The position numbers were made by a program, and so were the translations under genes. A DNA stretch of 64,000 bases from CAZUGA01 sp964619885 (GTDB lineage Bacteria; Pseudomonadota; Gammaproteobacteria; Methylococcales; UBA1147), in the NCBI GenBank assembly GCA_964619885.1, contig CAZUGA010000001.1, forward strand, positions 62,001 to 126,000. Reading direction: 5' to 3'. The notes beneath the pieces are model-generated. The model was not told where the DNA came from. It was given only the letters and a program-made list of their open reading frames with translations, and did not search any database. Below, piece by piece: positions 18,801 through 27,017 of this stretch. Every line of letters begins with the position of its first letter. The first letter of the stretch is position 1.

Positions 18801-19502
18801 CAAGGTCTCTCCGATCGTGTTTTTGATTTCAATGTCGGGAAAGACGACGTGGGTTTGCTTTTTTTCGACAAACGGCCCTTTTTTATCCGGCCGCATATGA
18901 ATAAATTTTAGATGCTTATAGTTCTTGACCGGAAAGATTAAGAAGTTTAATCGTTTACCGTACAGTGCCCAGTTTATCTGCCATCGTCTGTCTTTTCTGA
19001 AATGCAGATCTACGTATATACCGTCACGGATGAATTCGGCCGATCCGTCCCGGTCATAGGTTGGGTAGCCTAGAATATTTTGGTCGGATATAACTTTGAT
19101 GCCGGCGAAATGTTGCCGTTCGTAATCGAAATCCACCATCAACTTCAAAAAATCCACCTTCCGTCCTTCGAGGTCCAGAAAGGCTAGTTTTTTGTCGGGT
19201 GATATATGCGCGGTGGGATAGTAGCTTGCTTCAACCAAACATAAAAAAGACAAGGCTTGCTGATTATTGAGGAGCCACAGATCCTTGTTGTCCTTTGATT
19301 TGACCGGACTGCGCAAGTATACAGAGGCATTATCGCCCAATAAGCCCAGGCCTTCACGAACATTGGCGATATTCTGATAAATATCCTGCTGGCCTTTTCC
19401 TTTTGTTTTGATTCGGGCGAATGCATGAAACTGTCTAAAGTTGGATTCAAAGGACTTAATTTTGTCCTCGATCTTTTGCCGGTCAGGTTGTGAAATTGTC
19501 AT
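15819..19502 (-). CDS. Fusion: circularly permuted cofactor-independent phosphoglycerate mutase + phosphoglycerate-kinase-like domain
   Basis: One 1227-residue frame. Residues 1-155 are unrecognised. Residues 156-430 match the C-terminal half of GpmI: R169/R172 (HFRKDR), K249, D317 and H321 (NPDMVGH), D358-H359 (ADHGN), H375 (HTTN). Residues 441-675 match its N-terminal half: D448 (LDGLG), nucleophile S529 (GNSEVGH), H588 (GGVHS), R618-D619 (LDGRD), R650 and R655. The halves are therefore swapped relative to normal GpmI, with all metal and substrate residues kept. Residues 690-1078 follow phosphoglycerate kinase (GSHDKG, DIGPETINLY, YWNGQMG), but its Gly-rich loops are lost. Residues 1095-1227 are unrecognised. 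Mutase activity is plausible, kinase activity doubtful. It is first in an operon with the PTPS-like gene. Confidence 0.85.
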   Translation of the reverse strand: MTISQPDRQKIEDKIKSFESNFRQFHAFARIKTKGKGQQDIYQNIANVREGLGLLGDNASVYLRSPVKSKDNKDLWLLNNQQALSFLCLVEASYYPTAHISPDKKLAFLDLEGRKVDFLKLMVDFDYERQHFAGIKVISDQNILGYPTYDRDGSAEFIRDGIYVDLHFRKDRRWQINWALYGKRLNFLIFPVKNYKHLKFIHMRPDKKGPFVEKKQTHVVFPDIEIKNTIGETLSKLGLKQFRVAEKEKFSHITEFLNGGRSVAFDGEKRVLVPSPKVDISYAEKPEMSAYEITEELVDALKKQKYHFFVVNYANPDMVGHTGDLEAAVNAIAHVDKNLLRVCNQARKQKVNMIIVADHGNSDQMMKDGEPHTQHTTNPVPFVYVPADPSEKVRFNAKGSKTLAGVAPSLLTAMGIQQPQEMNAVPLISMEHKPAPGEYQKAMLVVLDGLGLNPDKSDNSDAVRVAIKRGAAPLLRRLLGAHWEQGEGCTQFEADERSEIDPLISGFLMTQIGASEDAVGLPLDQFGNSEVGHTHIGAGRTKENVATDFGRVTAAIEDGSFAAHVAFDQIQAGDHITVSIILSDGGVHSYIEHLREFLKVAKNKQAGRVVVHAALDGRDVDARSAHRYLDWAQQIFDQEGIGEFGLIYGRELHDRAQKFYITEALYRLSVFGEIFDHWPTESGEDSYILTKLRESIMDLSKYSGRVAFVQADLEIDMNDDKRREITLKTIIDLSHAKAKIIVGSHDKGHGNSAAPYLKKALNGRSIYLEKGFHTTQAAQDFIHSTMNNGDVLFLNSLLEEEGESANDPVFAQKLFDGVDVYFSDNPRIAHFKYTSVFAAPQHIPRAAGYNLEVEMKGVESIRDEGQEIAVIGGPNIGLKLDSMERLLKNKITKNILLGADIALIFRKAQGFNNGDTYEEIEPDDVSLVEKLLKFDQGNDNKFMLPKDLVIVNNIENPTDRKHIDFSAPIPEGHSVVDIGPETINLYRQQFIIAKSIYWNGQMGYYKEPQLKEFASDGTQMIAQALKGVSGNVISTGFHTEEITNYFDLKFNSVLSSLASRMLKGGAWPAYEALSSAIEGENIFPPNKLTYDYLNRVIKVEDYKVKHKIAVDTKINKLDYDRDIRTDGTGRISFARIIFKIRSMSEESAEIFIVTEGIKALASIISRDFPRYKTNVSDEPTLLQVLSEDYRRGEKSLYGIALELTHRDISKSIPYKSSSHPPEPVNQD

Positions 19503-20101
19503 TTGAGATGCACGCGAGAAATATCAGAAATCCCACTTGTTTGGCTAATGATCTTAAGGTTGGGCATCGCTGAATCCGTTCTGTTCAATCGTAATTCTAA
19601 TATTAATTGGCAGGTCTATACGAGGCATTAAATAACTGATGTGCGATAAGGTAGGCAAAGTTTTATAGCGTGGTCATTATGCAAGACAATAAAATGGAGT
19701 CATGAGTAATATTGCATGGATCGGTCGCTTTGGGTGGTCGAAAAAATCATCAGTTTGGTCGCACAATAAGCGAACGATTATTTATTTTTTGTAAATTGTG
19801 GGAAATTGCCCACGTACATCCCAGGGCAAAGTACCTTGCTGTGATTTATCTACCCCATCCCAAAAAAACCAGTCGAATCATGCAATTTGAAATAGTAATA
19901 AAAGTATACTGCAATAGACATGCAAGCGGCTATGTTTCACCAGGTAAAATCGAACACCAAAAGATCAATCAATTCAGTAGAATTTTGGGTTTATTCATAT
20001 TTACGTGTCCGCTTCAGGCTAAATTGTTGATCCGTTAAATCCGGATTCATCTATTTATTTTGTTACCATAGGCGCTCTTTTTCTGTCTGAAGGTTCTTTC
20101 A
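19503..20101. other. Intergenic region, 599 bp
   Basis: This divergent, AT-rich spacer lies between the fusion gene (minus) and the DEAD-box helicase gene (plus). It must carry both promoters. A frame at 19712-20038 has no family features and no ribosome site, and I do not accept it. No RNA gene or repeat was recognised. A GAAGG ribosome site near 20091 serves the helicase. Confidence 0.4.
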
Positions 20102-21412
20102 TTGTTCGACAAATTTAAACTGCATGGAGATTTACTCCGTTCTTTGGATAAACTTGGTTTAACGACGCCCACGCCAGTTCAGTCAAAGGCGATTCCAGCG
20201 GCAATGCAACAAAAAGATTTGTTGGTAAGCGCGGAAACAGGCAGTGGTAAAACCCTCGCTTTTATGTTGCCGACGCTTCACCGTTTGTTGATGCGAACCG
20301 ATTCACTAATCGGTACCCGTGCACTCATCCTGGTTCCAACCCGCGAATTGGCCAGACAAATACTCGAACACAGTCTGGCGGTTGCCAGTTATACTCAATT
20401 GAAGGCTGGCTTAATTATCGGAGGGGCGAGCTTTTCCAGACAAAAGGCATTATTGCGAAAGAACCCGGAAATCATAGTAGCTACGCCGGGCCGCATGCTG
20501 GAACATCTGCGCAGCGGTACACCTTGTTTCGATGAACTTGAAGTATTGATACTCGATGAAGCGGACAAGATGCTCGACATGGGGTTTAGCGAAGATGTAT
20601 TGGCTATCGCCGGTGCTTGCAGTAGTCAGCGGCAAAGCTTGCTATTTTCCGCGACGCTGAACCATAAAGGCGTCCGGCATGTAGCGTCGAATATCACAAC
20701 AGATCCGCAACTCATCACGCTAAACACGATCCAGGATCAGCCCGCCAATATCAGACAACAAGTCATGTTAGCGGACAATGATGGCCACAAAACACAACTT
20801 TTGCGATGGTTGCTAGTCAATGAAAAGTTTGTACAGGCTTTGATCTTTTTGAATTCTAAGTTGGCGACTGTTCGGTTGCACAAGGATTTGTCGAGTCTAA
20901 ATTTGCGCGTGGGTTTGCTGAATGGGGACATAGACCAAATAGAGAGAAATCGCATGATGCGGCGTATGCATTTAGGCGAGATTGACGTATTAATCGCTAC
21001 TGAAGTAGCTGCGCGCGGCTTGGATGTACAGAATATCGATTTAGTGGCCAACTTCGATATGGCGCGCAACGGTAAAGACTATGTCCATCGAATTGGACGA
21101 ACCGGACGGGCCGGTCGAAAAGGACTTGCAATTTCGTTGATCGGGCACCGGGAATGGAACCTGATGGTCGGTATTGAACGGTATTTGGGTCAAAAGTTTG
21201 AACGCCGACGGGTAGCAGATCTGGAAGGTCAATACAGTGGACCCAAGAAATTGAAAAAATCGGGTAAAGCGGTCGGGTCCAAAAAGAAAAAAAATGCCAA
21301 CAAGCGGGTTTCGAAAAATGCAGCCAAAAAACAACCCAATCAAAATAGAGGGAGCAGAGCCTCGGTAAAGGCAGCCAATGTTTGGGGGCCGGTAAGGAAG
21401 TCAAAAACCTGA
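20102..21412 (+). CDS. DEAD-box ATP-dependent RNA helicase
   Basis: A 436-residue DEAD-box helicase of the RhlE/SrmB kind. Motifs in order: Q motif at LGLTTPTPVQS, I AETGSGKT, Ia PTRELARQ, Ib TPGRM, II DEAD, III SAT, IV ALIFLNSK, V ATEVAARGLD, VI HRIGRTGRAG. A lysine-rich tail of about 65 residues follows and probably binds RNA. The start is a TTG at 20102, with AAGG about ten bases upstream and no better start near. It may act in ribosome assembly or RNA decay; rne lies a few genes further on. Its exact rRNA or mRNA target cannot be told from sequence. Confidence 0.92.
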   Translation: MFDKFKLHGDLLRSLDKLGLTTPTPVQSKAIPAAMQQKDLLVSAETGSGKTLAFMLPTLHRLLMRTDSLIGTRALILVPTRELARQILEHSLAVASYTQLKAGLIIGGASFSRQKALLRKNPEIIVATPGRMLEHLRSGTPCFDELEVLILDEADKMLDMGFSEDVLAIAGACSSQRQSLLFSATLNHKGVRHVASNITTDPQLITLNTIQDQPANIRQQVMLADNDGHKTQLLRWLLVNEKFVQALIFLNSKLATVRLHKDLSSLNLRVGLLNGDIDQIERNRMMRRMHLGEIDVLIATEVAARGLDVQNIDLVANFDMARNGKDYVHRIGRTGRAGRKGLAISLIGHREWNLMVGIERYLGQKFERRRVADLEGQYSGPKKLKKSGKAVGSKKKKNANKRVSKNAAKKQPNQNRGSRASVKAANVWGPVRKSKT

Positions 21413-21913
21413 ACCTGAATTGTGACATTATGGTTTCATCTAAAAGTTAACTGACCCGGCAGTGGGACACCCGGTCAGAGATAACCGGCGAAGGGTATGG
21501 AATTAAACTGTTTTGTAGTTTCAATCCAATATAGATGGATTAGTCTTTGAATAGGCCACCGCTCTTGGGCAAGGTTTGGAACTAGCCAATAAAACCGTTG
21601 AAGTTGTATTAGATGTATGGGTGTAAACTATATCCGGCAGACCGTGTCGGCGAATTACCTTGGCAGCGGGCGTTTAATCGATCGCAAATCTGGCGCCATG
21701 ATCGGCTGAAATGTGCCAGGTGCCGATTGACGTACGCAACGAACAACGGCAACGCTCCGTGTTGGAAAAATGAAAGGCTGCTGTGGACTATGAGCGGACG
21801 GTCGCGGGAAATAATCTCGACCGGCTGCATCCAGTAAAAAGTAGTCATTCGAACGTGACAAATTCAGACACTGTCTGCCAGACAAATTTGAACCAGTACG
21901 GGTTAAGTATGTT
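21413..21913. other. Intergenic region between helicase and insertion-sequence remnant
   Basis: A 501-bp stretch with no credible gene; short overlapping frames on both strands show no family features. A CTGACC/GGTCAG hairpin at 21450-21477, about 40 bp after the helicase stop, could be a transcript end, but no T-run follows it. The right side abuts the terminal repeats of the insertion sequence. Confidence 0.35.
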
Positions 21914-21994
21914 AACACCGAGCGACTTTGTCGTATTCTAATTACCAAGCGATTTTGTCGTAAATTAATTACCGAGGGAAATTGACGGATCTAA
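21914..21994. repeat. Three tandem 27-bp terminal repeat units
   Basis: Units begin at 21914, 21941 and 21968, exactly 27 bp apart. All contain the core ACC(G/A)AG(C/G)GA, followed by a TTG(T/A)CG-type end; the third is the most diverged. The right end of the element has one clear copy in inverted orientation. They are probably transposase-binding sites. Confidence 0.75.
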
Positions 21995-22055
21995 ATAATC
22001 AGTGATTCTCTGAAGTATTCGTTGGAATATTTGGGGATTGCAGAGGATGATTATT

Positions 22056-22262
22056 ATGGATTCCAAAGCCCAGTTAACCGTCGACATTATTGCCAAGGTT
22101 GCTGACGGCAAAATAACTTTTGTCAATGCCGCCAGGTTGCTCAATAAATACCGCAGAACCATCGAAAGGTATTTGGAAAAATATCGAAAAGTAGGCCTCC
22201 AAGAAAAGGCCGAGTTGAGCGCTCGTTTGACACCTTTCAGGACAGACTCATCCCTGAGCTAA
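22056..22262 (+). pseudogene. Transposase N-terminal fragment (helix-turn-helix)
   Basis: This fragment encodes an N-terminal helix-turn-helix (VADGKITFVNAARLLNKYRRTIERYL) of an IS transposase, from an ATG at 22056 with AGAGG upstream. After about position 22215 the frame leaves the family: the following family-like sequence (SFDTFQDRLIPELRL) is in another frame. The DDE catalytic core that should lie between is missing. An internal deletion with a frame change at about 22200-22225 explains this. Confidence 0.7.
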
Positions 22263-22282
22263 GGCTCAATAATATTGAAGAG

Positions 22283-23014
22283 ATGTCCAGTGCTAACCGG
22301 TATCTACAGGATGTGTTTATCCCGCAGTATTGGCAACAAAATATTGAGGTGATGGCGCGCAACGAAGCCTTTGGATTTACGCCGATTCCGGAGCACATCA
22401 ACCTGAATGAGGTCTGCGTCATGAAGGATTATCGAAAAATACGCAGTGATCATACTTTCAGCTACGGCAACAAATTCTACCGAATTGAATCGCCACTCAA
22501 GCGCAGCATTGCAAAACAACGCATTGAAATAAGGACCCACAATAATAAGAGCTTCACTGCGTACTTCGCAGGAAGACGCTTAGCCGTCTCTGAGGTCATT
22601 GAGCCCACCCAGCCTTCAATGTTTGATTTGGACATCCGGAAGAAACTGGATGTGTTAAAGCTGGCCGACGAGCTGATTAACGTCACCGAGGCCGCCAGAA
22701 TAAGCGGCGTCTCTCGCGATACCATTTACAGGCACAGACAAATTCTCAAGAATCATGGCCCTGAGGGGCTCAAGCGCCAAATGGCCAAGGACCATCACCA
22801 CAAAAATCGAGCGGATAAGAATCTAGAAAAAACCGTCGTAGGATTTTCTCTGGACAACCCCCATTTGGGTCAATCTCAAGCCTCTCGGCAAATGAAAAAG
22901 ATTTATAAAATCGATATCAGCCCGAGCGGTGTTCGGGGCATATGGCTTCGAGCACAAATGCAAACAACAGCCCTCAGACCCCAGAAATCAAATTCTATGG
23001 CCGTTGGCAGTTGA
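22283..23014 (+). pseudogene. Transposase C-terminal fragment joined to a second helix-turn-helix fragment
   Basis: The first part, which really begins upstream near 22217 without a start codon, matches the end of an ISNCY-like transposase: it runs from the last catalytic helix through DYRKIRSDHTFSYGNKFYRI. After about residue 115 it continues in frame into an unrelated piece, VTEAARISGVSRDTIYRHRQ followed by NPHLGQSQASRQMKK, which looks like the DNA-binding N-terminus of an IS481-type transposase. That piece also lacks its catalytic domain. The frame is therefore a chimera of two broken transposases and is not expected to be functional. Confidence 0.65.
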
Positions 23015-23212
23015 CCGATAAACAACATAGATTGTTCTTTAAGAATTCCTTTGTTACGCTGTCACGACAAAGTCGCTTGGTAATTAGTCCGCCTGTTTCC
23101 CTGGGTAATGACACAGTACAGGTTAAGTAACCCAGCTGGAAACCTCTATAAATTGCTGGTCATCATAGATAATCGATTAGCGTTTCAACGGTTTGGTCCT
23201 AAAATTCGGATC

Positions 23213-23533
23213 TCATGTTGTTCCATCTGCTTGGTATCGGTTCTCGGTTAGGCGATCGAGTGATTCCAATAGTCCGCCTTTTGAATAAACCTTTTCTATC
23301 ATCATACGACTAATTTTTACACAGCATTCAATTGGGTTATTGCTGCGTTCTATTTCAACATCGATGCGCCATTGAAGACCTCGAAGACGTTGATGCATGG
23401 TCGCTGGTGCGGCGTTTATCGCAGTTTCGATCGCTATTCGACGTTGTCTTTCAAATTCTTCTGGCTCATCCCTGGCAAGTTGCATCCACTTGTCGAAATC
23501 GTATTCTGTCGCGCTATTTTCATTATTATGCAT
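23213..23533 (-). CDS. DUF3135 family protein
   Basis: A 106-residue cytoplasmic protein with the DUF3135 pattern: FDKWMQLARDEPEEFE near the N-terminus, then MHQRLRGLQWRID and a C-terminal NPIECCVKISRMM. Function unknown; the family is found mainly in gammaproteobacteria. The ATG at 23533 is chosen because AGGAGA lies about nine bases upstream; the frame extends to 23590, but with no ribosome site. It lies between the insertion-sequence remnant and the end of rne, on the same strand as rne. Confidence 0.8.
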   Translation of the reverse strand: MHNNENSATEYDFDKWMQLARDEPEEFERQRRIAIETAINAAPATMHQRLRGLQWRIDVEIERSNNPIECCVKISRMMIEKVYSKGGLLESLDRLTENRYQADGTT

Positions 23534-23787
23534 GACATTCTCCTGAGCAGTTAATCTTATTAAATCATGTAACGTTGCATTTAAGCTCAAGATTTATAGC
23601 AATAATGGCACCATGCTTATAAGTAATTGTAAATATGAAAAAAAATATCCTTGGGGCCCGGATTGATTTGCTTCGGTCGTTTAACTGTAAAAATTTTTGA
23701 CAAAAATCACTCCGTGTCCGCGTTGTAGGTATCAATAGCAGGTAATAGGCCTACTCGCAACCGTGGGTTGTCAATTTCTACACGAAT

Positions 23788-26421
23788 CTAAACTTCCGGA
23801 TCTTTCTCAACGGGCTTGGGTTCCGATTGGTTTAGGTTTTCGGTTTTCTCGTCTTGCTGCTGATTTTCCTTGCTGTTCGAGTTGGTTGATTCCTGTTTTT
23901 CGCTGGACGAGACCGGTTTTGAATCTCTGGGCCGTCTTCTGGACGAGCGACGGTTTCTAGCGGACGGACTCCGGGTTCTGCTGCGGTTTTGTCTTGGTCT
24001 AGGCTGTTGCGGATCATTTCCATTTTTTGGTCGCTCCGGATTACCATTTTTCTCGTCAACTTCTGCAGATTCTGGCGTCGAATGCACTGATTTCAATTCA
24101 AAAGGTGGGCTTGTATCGGGATTATTTGGTGTCCAGTTCGTTTGCTCCTGATTGGTAGATTGCTCAGTATTTGCATTTGACCGTGTTGGTGTAGCTGCTT
24201 GTTGTTTCGGAGCGTCGGGTGGGTTCTTCGATTCATAACGAGCATTATCCGAGTCGGAATTTACACGAGCAAGTTTGATTTCGCTGGAATCAGGCTGTGA
24301 TGTAGTTTCAACATTGATGTTACTCACAGCACCGGCTTTGGCGATCGAACCATCATTGGGCAACTTTTGGGGTTTGTCTGCGTCGTTACTGGATGAATTC
24401 TTCTGGTTTTCGGATTGATTCCTATCTCGGTAATTACGATCAGTTGATGCACCGCTGCGTCTAGGCCGGCGTCGTCGGCTAGGCGTTCTTTTGTTGTTGT
24501 CCTGCTTGTTGTCAACTTTTTGATCGTCGGATTTTACGGTATTGCCAATACCCGTTTCGCCTTTTTGTGTCTGTTCTGTGCGGTTTGCTGACCTAGAATT
24601 ATCGCGAGGTCGTCTCGGTTTTCTGCCTGATCGACGATTGTCCGAACGATTTCTATTTCCAGACGCATTCCGGTTTGATGGTCTGTTCTTGGGTCGTTCC
24701 TGTCCCGATTCTTTAGCGTGTTTGTCGTCTTTGGATTTGTCGGTATCTTTGCGGCCAACGATTTTTTTCCAGAATCTTTTGATCAAATTATCAGAATTCT
24801 TGCGCCGCACCACTGGGGCCGGTGATTCGGGTAAGAACTCCTTGACTGCAGGTTCTTCAGGTTTGGCAGTCGTTTGCTGCACAAAATCGGGCAGGTCGGG
24901 TTCGTCAGCTTTGATTTGTTGATAACTGCTTTGTTCTTCTACCGCGTCTTTGGTTCGAACTCTTTGCAAATCGTACGACGGAGTTTCTAGGTGTTTATTT
25001 GGAAGTATTACCACCGAAACGTTATGTCTGCGTTCAATCTGATCGACTACGGGCCGCTTTTCGTTCAACAGAAATGTTGCCGAATCGACAGGCAGATTTG
25101 CGATAATCTTCTCGGTGTTTTTCTTCATCGCATCTTCTTCGATGATTCGTAATACCGATAATGCTAATGACTCTACGCTACGAATCGAACCATTCCCTTT
25201 GCACCGGGGGCAAACTAATTGGCTGGATTCTCCTAGCGAAGGCCTTAGCCTTTGTCTAGACATTTCCAGCAATCCGAATCTGGAAATTCGACCCATTTGT
25301 ACCCGCGCACGATCGATCTTTACCGCATCCCTAAATTGGTTCTCAACAGCGCGTTGATTTCGTGAAGCCATCATGTCGATAAAATCAATCACGAAAAGGC
25401 CGCCTAAGTCACGCAATCTCAGTTGACGGGCTATTTCGAGCGCGGCTTCGAGATTAGTGTTTAATGCGGTTTCTTCGATGTCGGAGCCTTTGGTCGCGCG
25501 TGCGGAATTGATATCGATCGATGTCAATGCTTCGGTATGGTCGATAACAATCGCGCCGCCAGATGGCAGTGGTACCGTTCTGTCGTAAGCCATTTCGATC
25601 TGGCTTTCGATTTGATAGCGGCTAAACAACGGTACCGCATCTTCGTACAAATTCGCTTTATCCAAGCACGGTGGCATCACCTGTTGCAGGAAATTTCGAA
25701 CAAGCCTGAATGTTGCAGGGTTGTCGATCAAAATCTCGTCGATATCCCCACGAAGATGATCCCTCAATGCCCGGATGATGACATTGCTTTCCTGAAAAAT
25801 TAGGAAGGGGGCGGATTTTTCCTGTGCCGAGCGGTCGATCGCGTCCCATAATTGCAAAAGGTAGTTTAAATCCCATTGCAATTCTTCGGGGCTTTTGCCG
25901 CCACCGGCGGTCCGCACGATTAAGCCCATTCCTTCGGGAATTTCCAACGAATTCATTATTTCCCGCAGGTCAGTGCGGCTGTCATCGTCTATACGCCTGG
26001 AAATCCCTCCCGCCCTCGGGTTGTTGGGCATCAGCACTAAATAGCTGCCAGGGAGGCTTAGAAATGTTGTCAGCGCTGCTCCTTTATTACCCCGCTCCTC
26101 TTTTTCAATTTGGACGACGACTTCCAGACCTTCGCTGATCAGGTCTTTGATATTGCGTCTACCTTTCGATCCCTGTAAAGGTTCTGAGAAAAAATCCGAA
26201 GAAATCTCTTTGAACGGCAAGAAACCATGACGTTCAGCACCATAATCTACGAAAGCTGCTTCGAGACTGGGTTCTATACGTGTAATCGTACCTTTATAGA
26301 TATTTGATTTCTTTTGTTCTTTAGACGGTACCTCGATGTCGAAATCGTAAAGTTTCTGGCCATCTACCAAGGCAACACGCAGCTCTTCTGGCTGTGTGGC
26401 GTTGATAAGCATTCTTTTCAT
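23788..26421 (-). CDS. rne: Ribonuclease E
   Basis: An 877-residue endoribonuclease for rRNA and tRNA processing and mRNA decay. The N-terminal catalytic half carries an S1 domain at about residues 38-120, the catalytic metal ligands D303 (SIDINSA) and D346 (VIDFIDM), and the zinc-link C404-C407 (CPRCKGNG), exactly at the E. coli RNase E positions. After about residue 520 the protein becomes disordered and rich in Arg, Asn, Ser, Lys and Gln, as in RNase E degradosome scaffolds; this separates it from RNase G. The divergent neighbour is rluC, the usual gammaproteobacterial arrangement. Confidence 0.96.
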   Translation of the reverse strand: MKRMLINATQPEELRVALVDGQKLYDFDIEVPSKEQKKSNIYKGTITRIEPSLEAAFVDYGAERHGFLPFKEISSDFFSEPLQGSKGRRNIKDLISEGLEVVVQIEKEERGNKGAALTTFLSLPGSYLVLMPNNPRAGGISRRIDDDSRTDLREIMNSLEIPEGMGLIVRTAGGGKSPEELQWDLNYLLQLWDAIDRSAQEKSAPFLIFQESNVIIRALRDHLRGDIDEILIDNPATFRLVRNFLQQVMPPCLDKANLYEDAVPLFSRYQIESQIEMAYDRTVPLPSGGAIVIDHTEALTSIDINSARATKGSDIEETALNTNLEAALEIARQLRLRDLGGLFVIDFIDMMASRNQRAVENQFRDAVKIDRARVQMGRISRFGLLEMSRQRLRPSLGESSQLVCPRCKGNGSIRSVESLALSVLRIIEEDAMKKNTEKIIANLPVDSATFLLNEKRPVVDQIERRHNVSVVILPNKHLETPSYDLQRVRTKDAVEEQSSYQQIKADEPDLPDFVQQTTAKPEEPAVKEFLPESPAPVVRRKNSDNLIKRFWKKIVGRKDTDKSKDDKHAKESGQERPKNRPSNRNASGNRNRSDNRRSGRKPRRPRDNSRSANRTEQTQKGETGIGNTVKSDDQKVDNKQDNNKRTPSRRRRPRRSGASTDRNYRDRNQSENQKNSSSNDADKPQKLPNDGSIAKAGAVSNINVETTSQPDSSEIKLARVNSDSDNARYESKNPPDAPKQQAATPTRSNANTEQSTNQEQTNWTPNNPDTSPPFELKSVHSTPESAEVDEKNGNPERPKNGNDPQQPRPRQNRSRTRSPSARNRRSSRRRPRDSKPVSSSEKQESTNSNSKENQQQDEKTENLNQSEPKPVEKDPEV

Positions 26422-27017
26422 TATGTGATTCTTCCATAGGCGTCCCAGCGTATGAATGAAGTATAACGCGGCGGGCTAGATTCAATCGGTTTAGGCGATC
26501 TTTTTGCATGAGATTTGGAATAAAATTCGCGTGATCCTAGTTGATTGATAGGCGTTGGGTCGTTAATATCTTTGCGCTATTTAAATCCGTTCCGAGTACG
26601 TCACCGGTGGGCTTAATCTACCTGTTTGATTTGGTAGCATTTGCTCTCTCCCGGTTCTTCTATTTCAATTGTACGTTTTAGACGCGTAATTCGCCCATCA
26701 TGGGTTGGGCGATAAAACCCGAACTTGTTGCTGCATTGCACCGAGTCGGCGGCTAGTGTTCGCTTAGGTCTGGTGACTGGGTTGAAAAAAGCAGCTTTTC
26801 TTTAAAGTCATTTTAATGGCTACTGGAGTTGTGGTAGCCATGGATTGCGTATTCGTTTATTTTCATTTTTTAAGTCCTACTCCGGGACTTATGGCAGGTA
26901 GGGTTAGTTCCTCACTCTCTATGCCAGGGAAAGGCATTCCTTTGTAAATTAGCATGATACTATAACAATCTTAGTTTAAACCATCAATTTCGGTGGTGAT
27001 ACTGTTATTATTTTGCT
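26422..27017. promoter_or_regulatory. Divergent rne-rluC region with probable long rne leader
   Basis: A 596-bp gene-free region between two divergent genes. A perfect hairpin, TAAGTCC paired with GGACTTA, lies at 26871-26891, and several weaker hairpins are near. In E. coli the rne leader is long and its hairpins allow RNase E to repress its own synthesis. A similar leader here is inferred from position and length. The rluC start at 27018 has no clear ribosome site. Confidence 0.45.

Larger units (their letters stand above)
21914..23086 (+). mobile_element. Decayed insertion sequence (ISNCY-like) with terminal inverted repeats
   Basis: The right end reads ACGACAAAGTCGCTTGGTAA (from 23064). 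Its reverse complement matches the left-end unit ATTACCAAGCGATTTTGTCG (21941-21960) with one difference, so the ends form an inverted repeat. Between them lie two broken transposase fragments with the catalytic core missing. The left end carries three tandem copies of the terminal unit. The element cannot move by itself, but its ends might still be recognised by a related transposase. Target-site duplication was not identified. The family name comes from transposase-like motifs only. Confidence 0.8.

Noticed and set aside
15819..19502. Fusion explained as two separate normal genes with a frameshift
   Set aside because: The frame is uninterrupted over 3.7 kb, and the swapped order of mutase halves cannot be produced by a frameshift. 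Misassembly cannot be excluded without reads.
19712..20038. 108-residue frame upstream of the helicase
   Set aside because: No ribosome site and no recognisable feature; AT-rich spacer.
21609..21848. Overlapping short frames on both strands after the helicase
   Set aside because: Neither shows a family feature or a ribosome site.
21914..21994. CRISPR array
   Set aside because: The repeats are 27-bp units with no spacers between them and match the inverted end of the insertion sequence.
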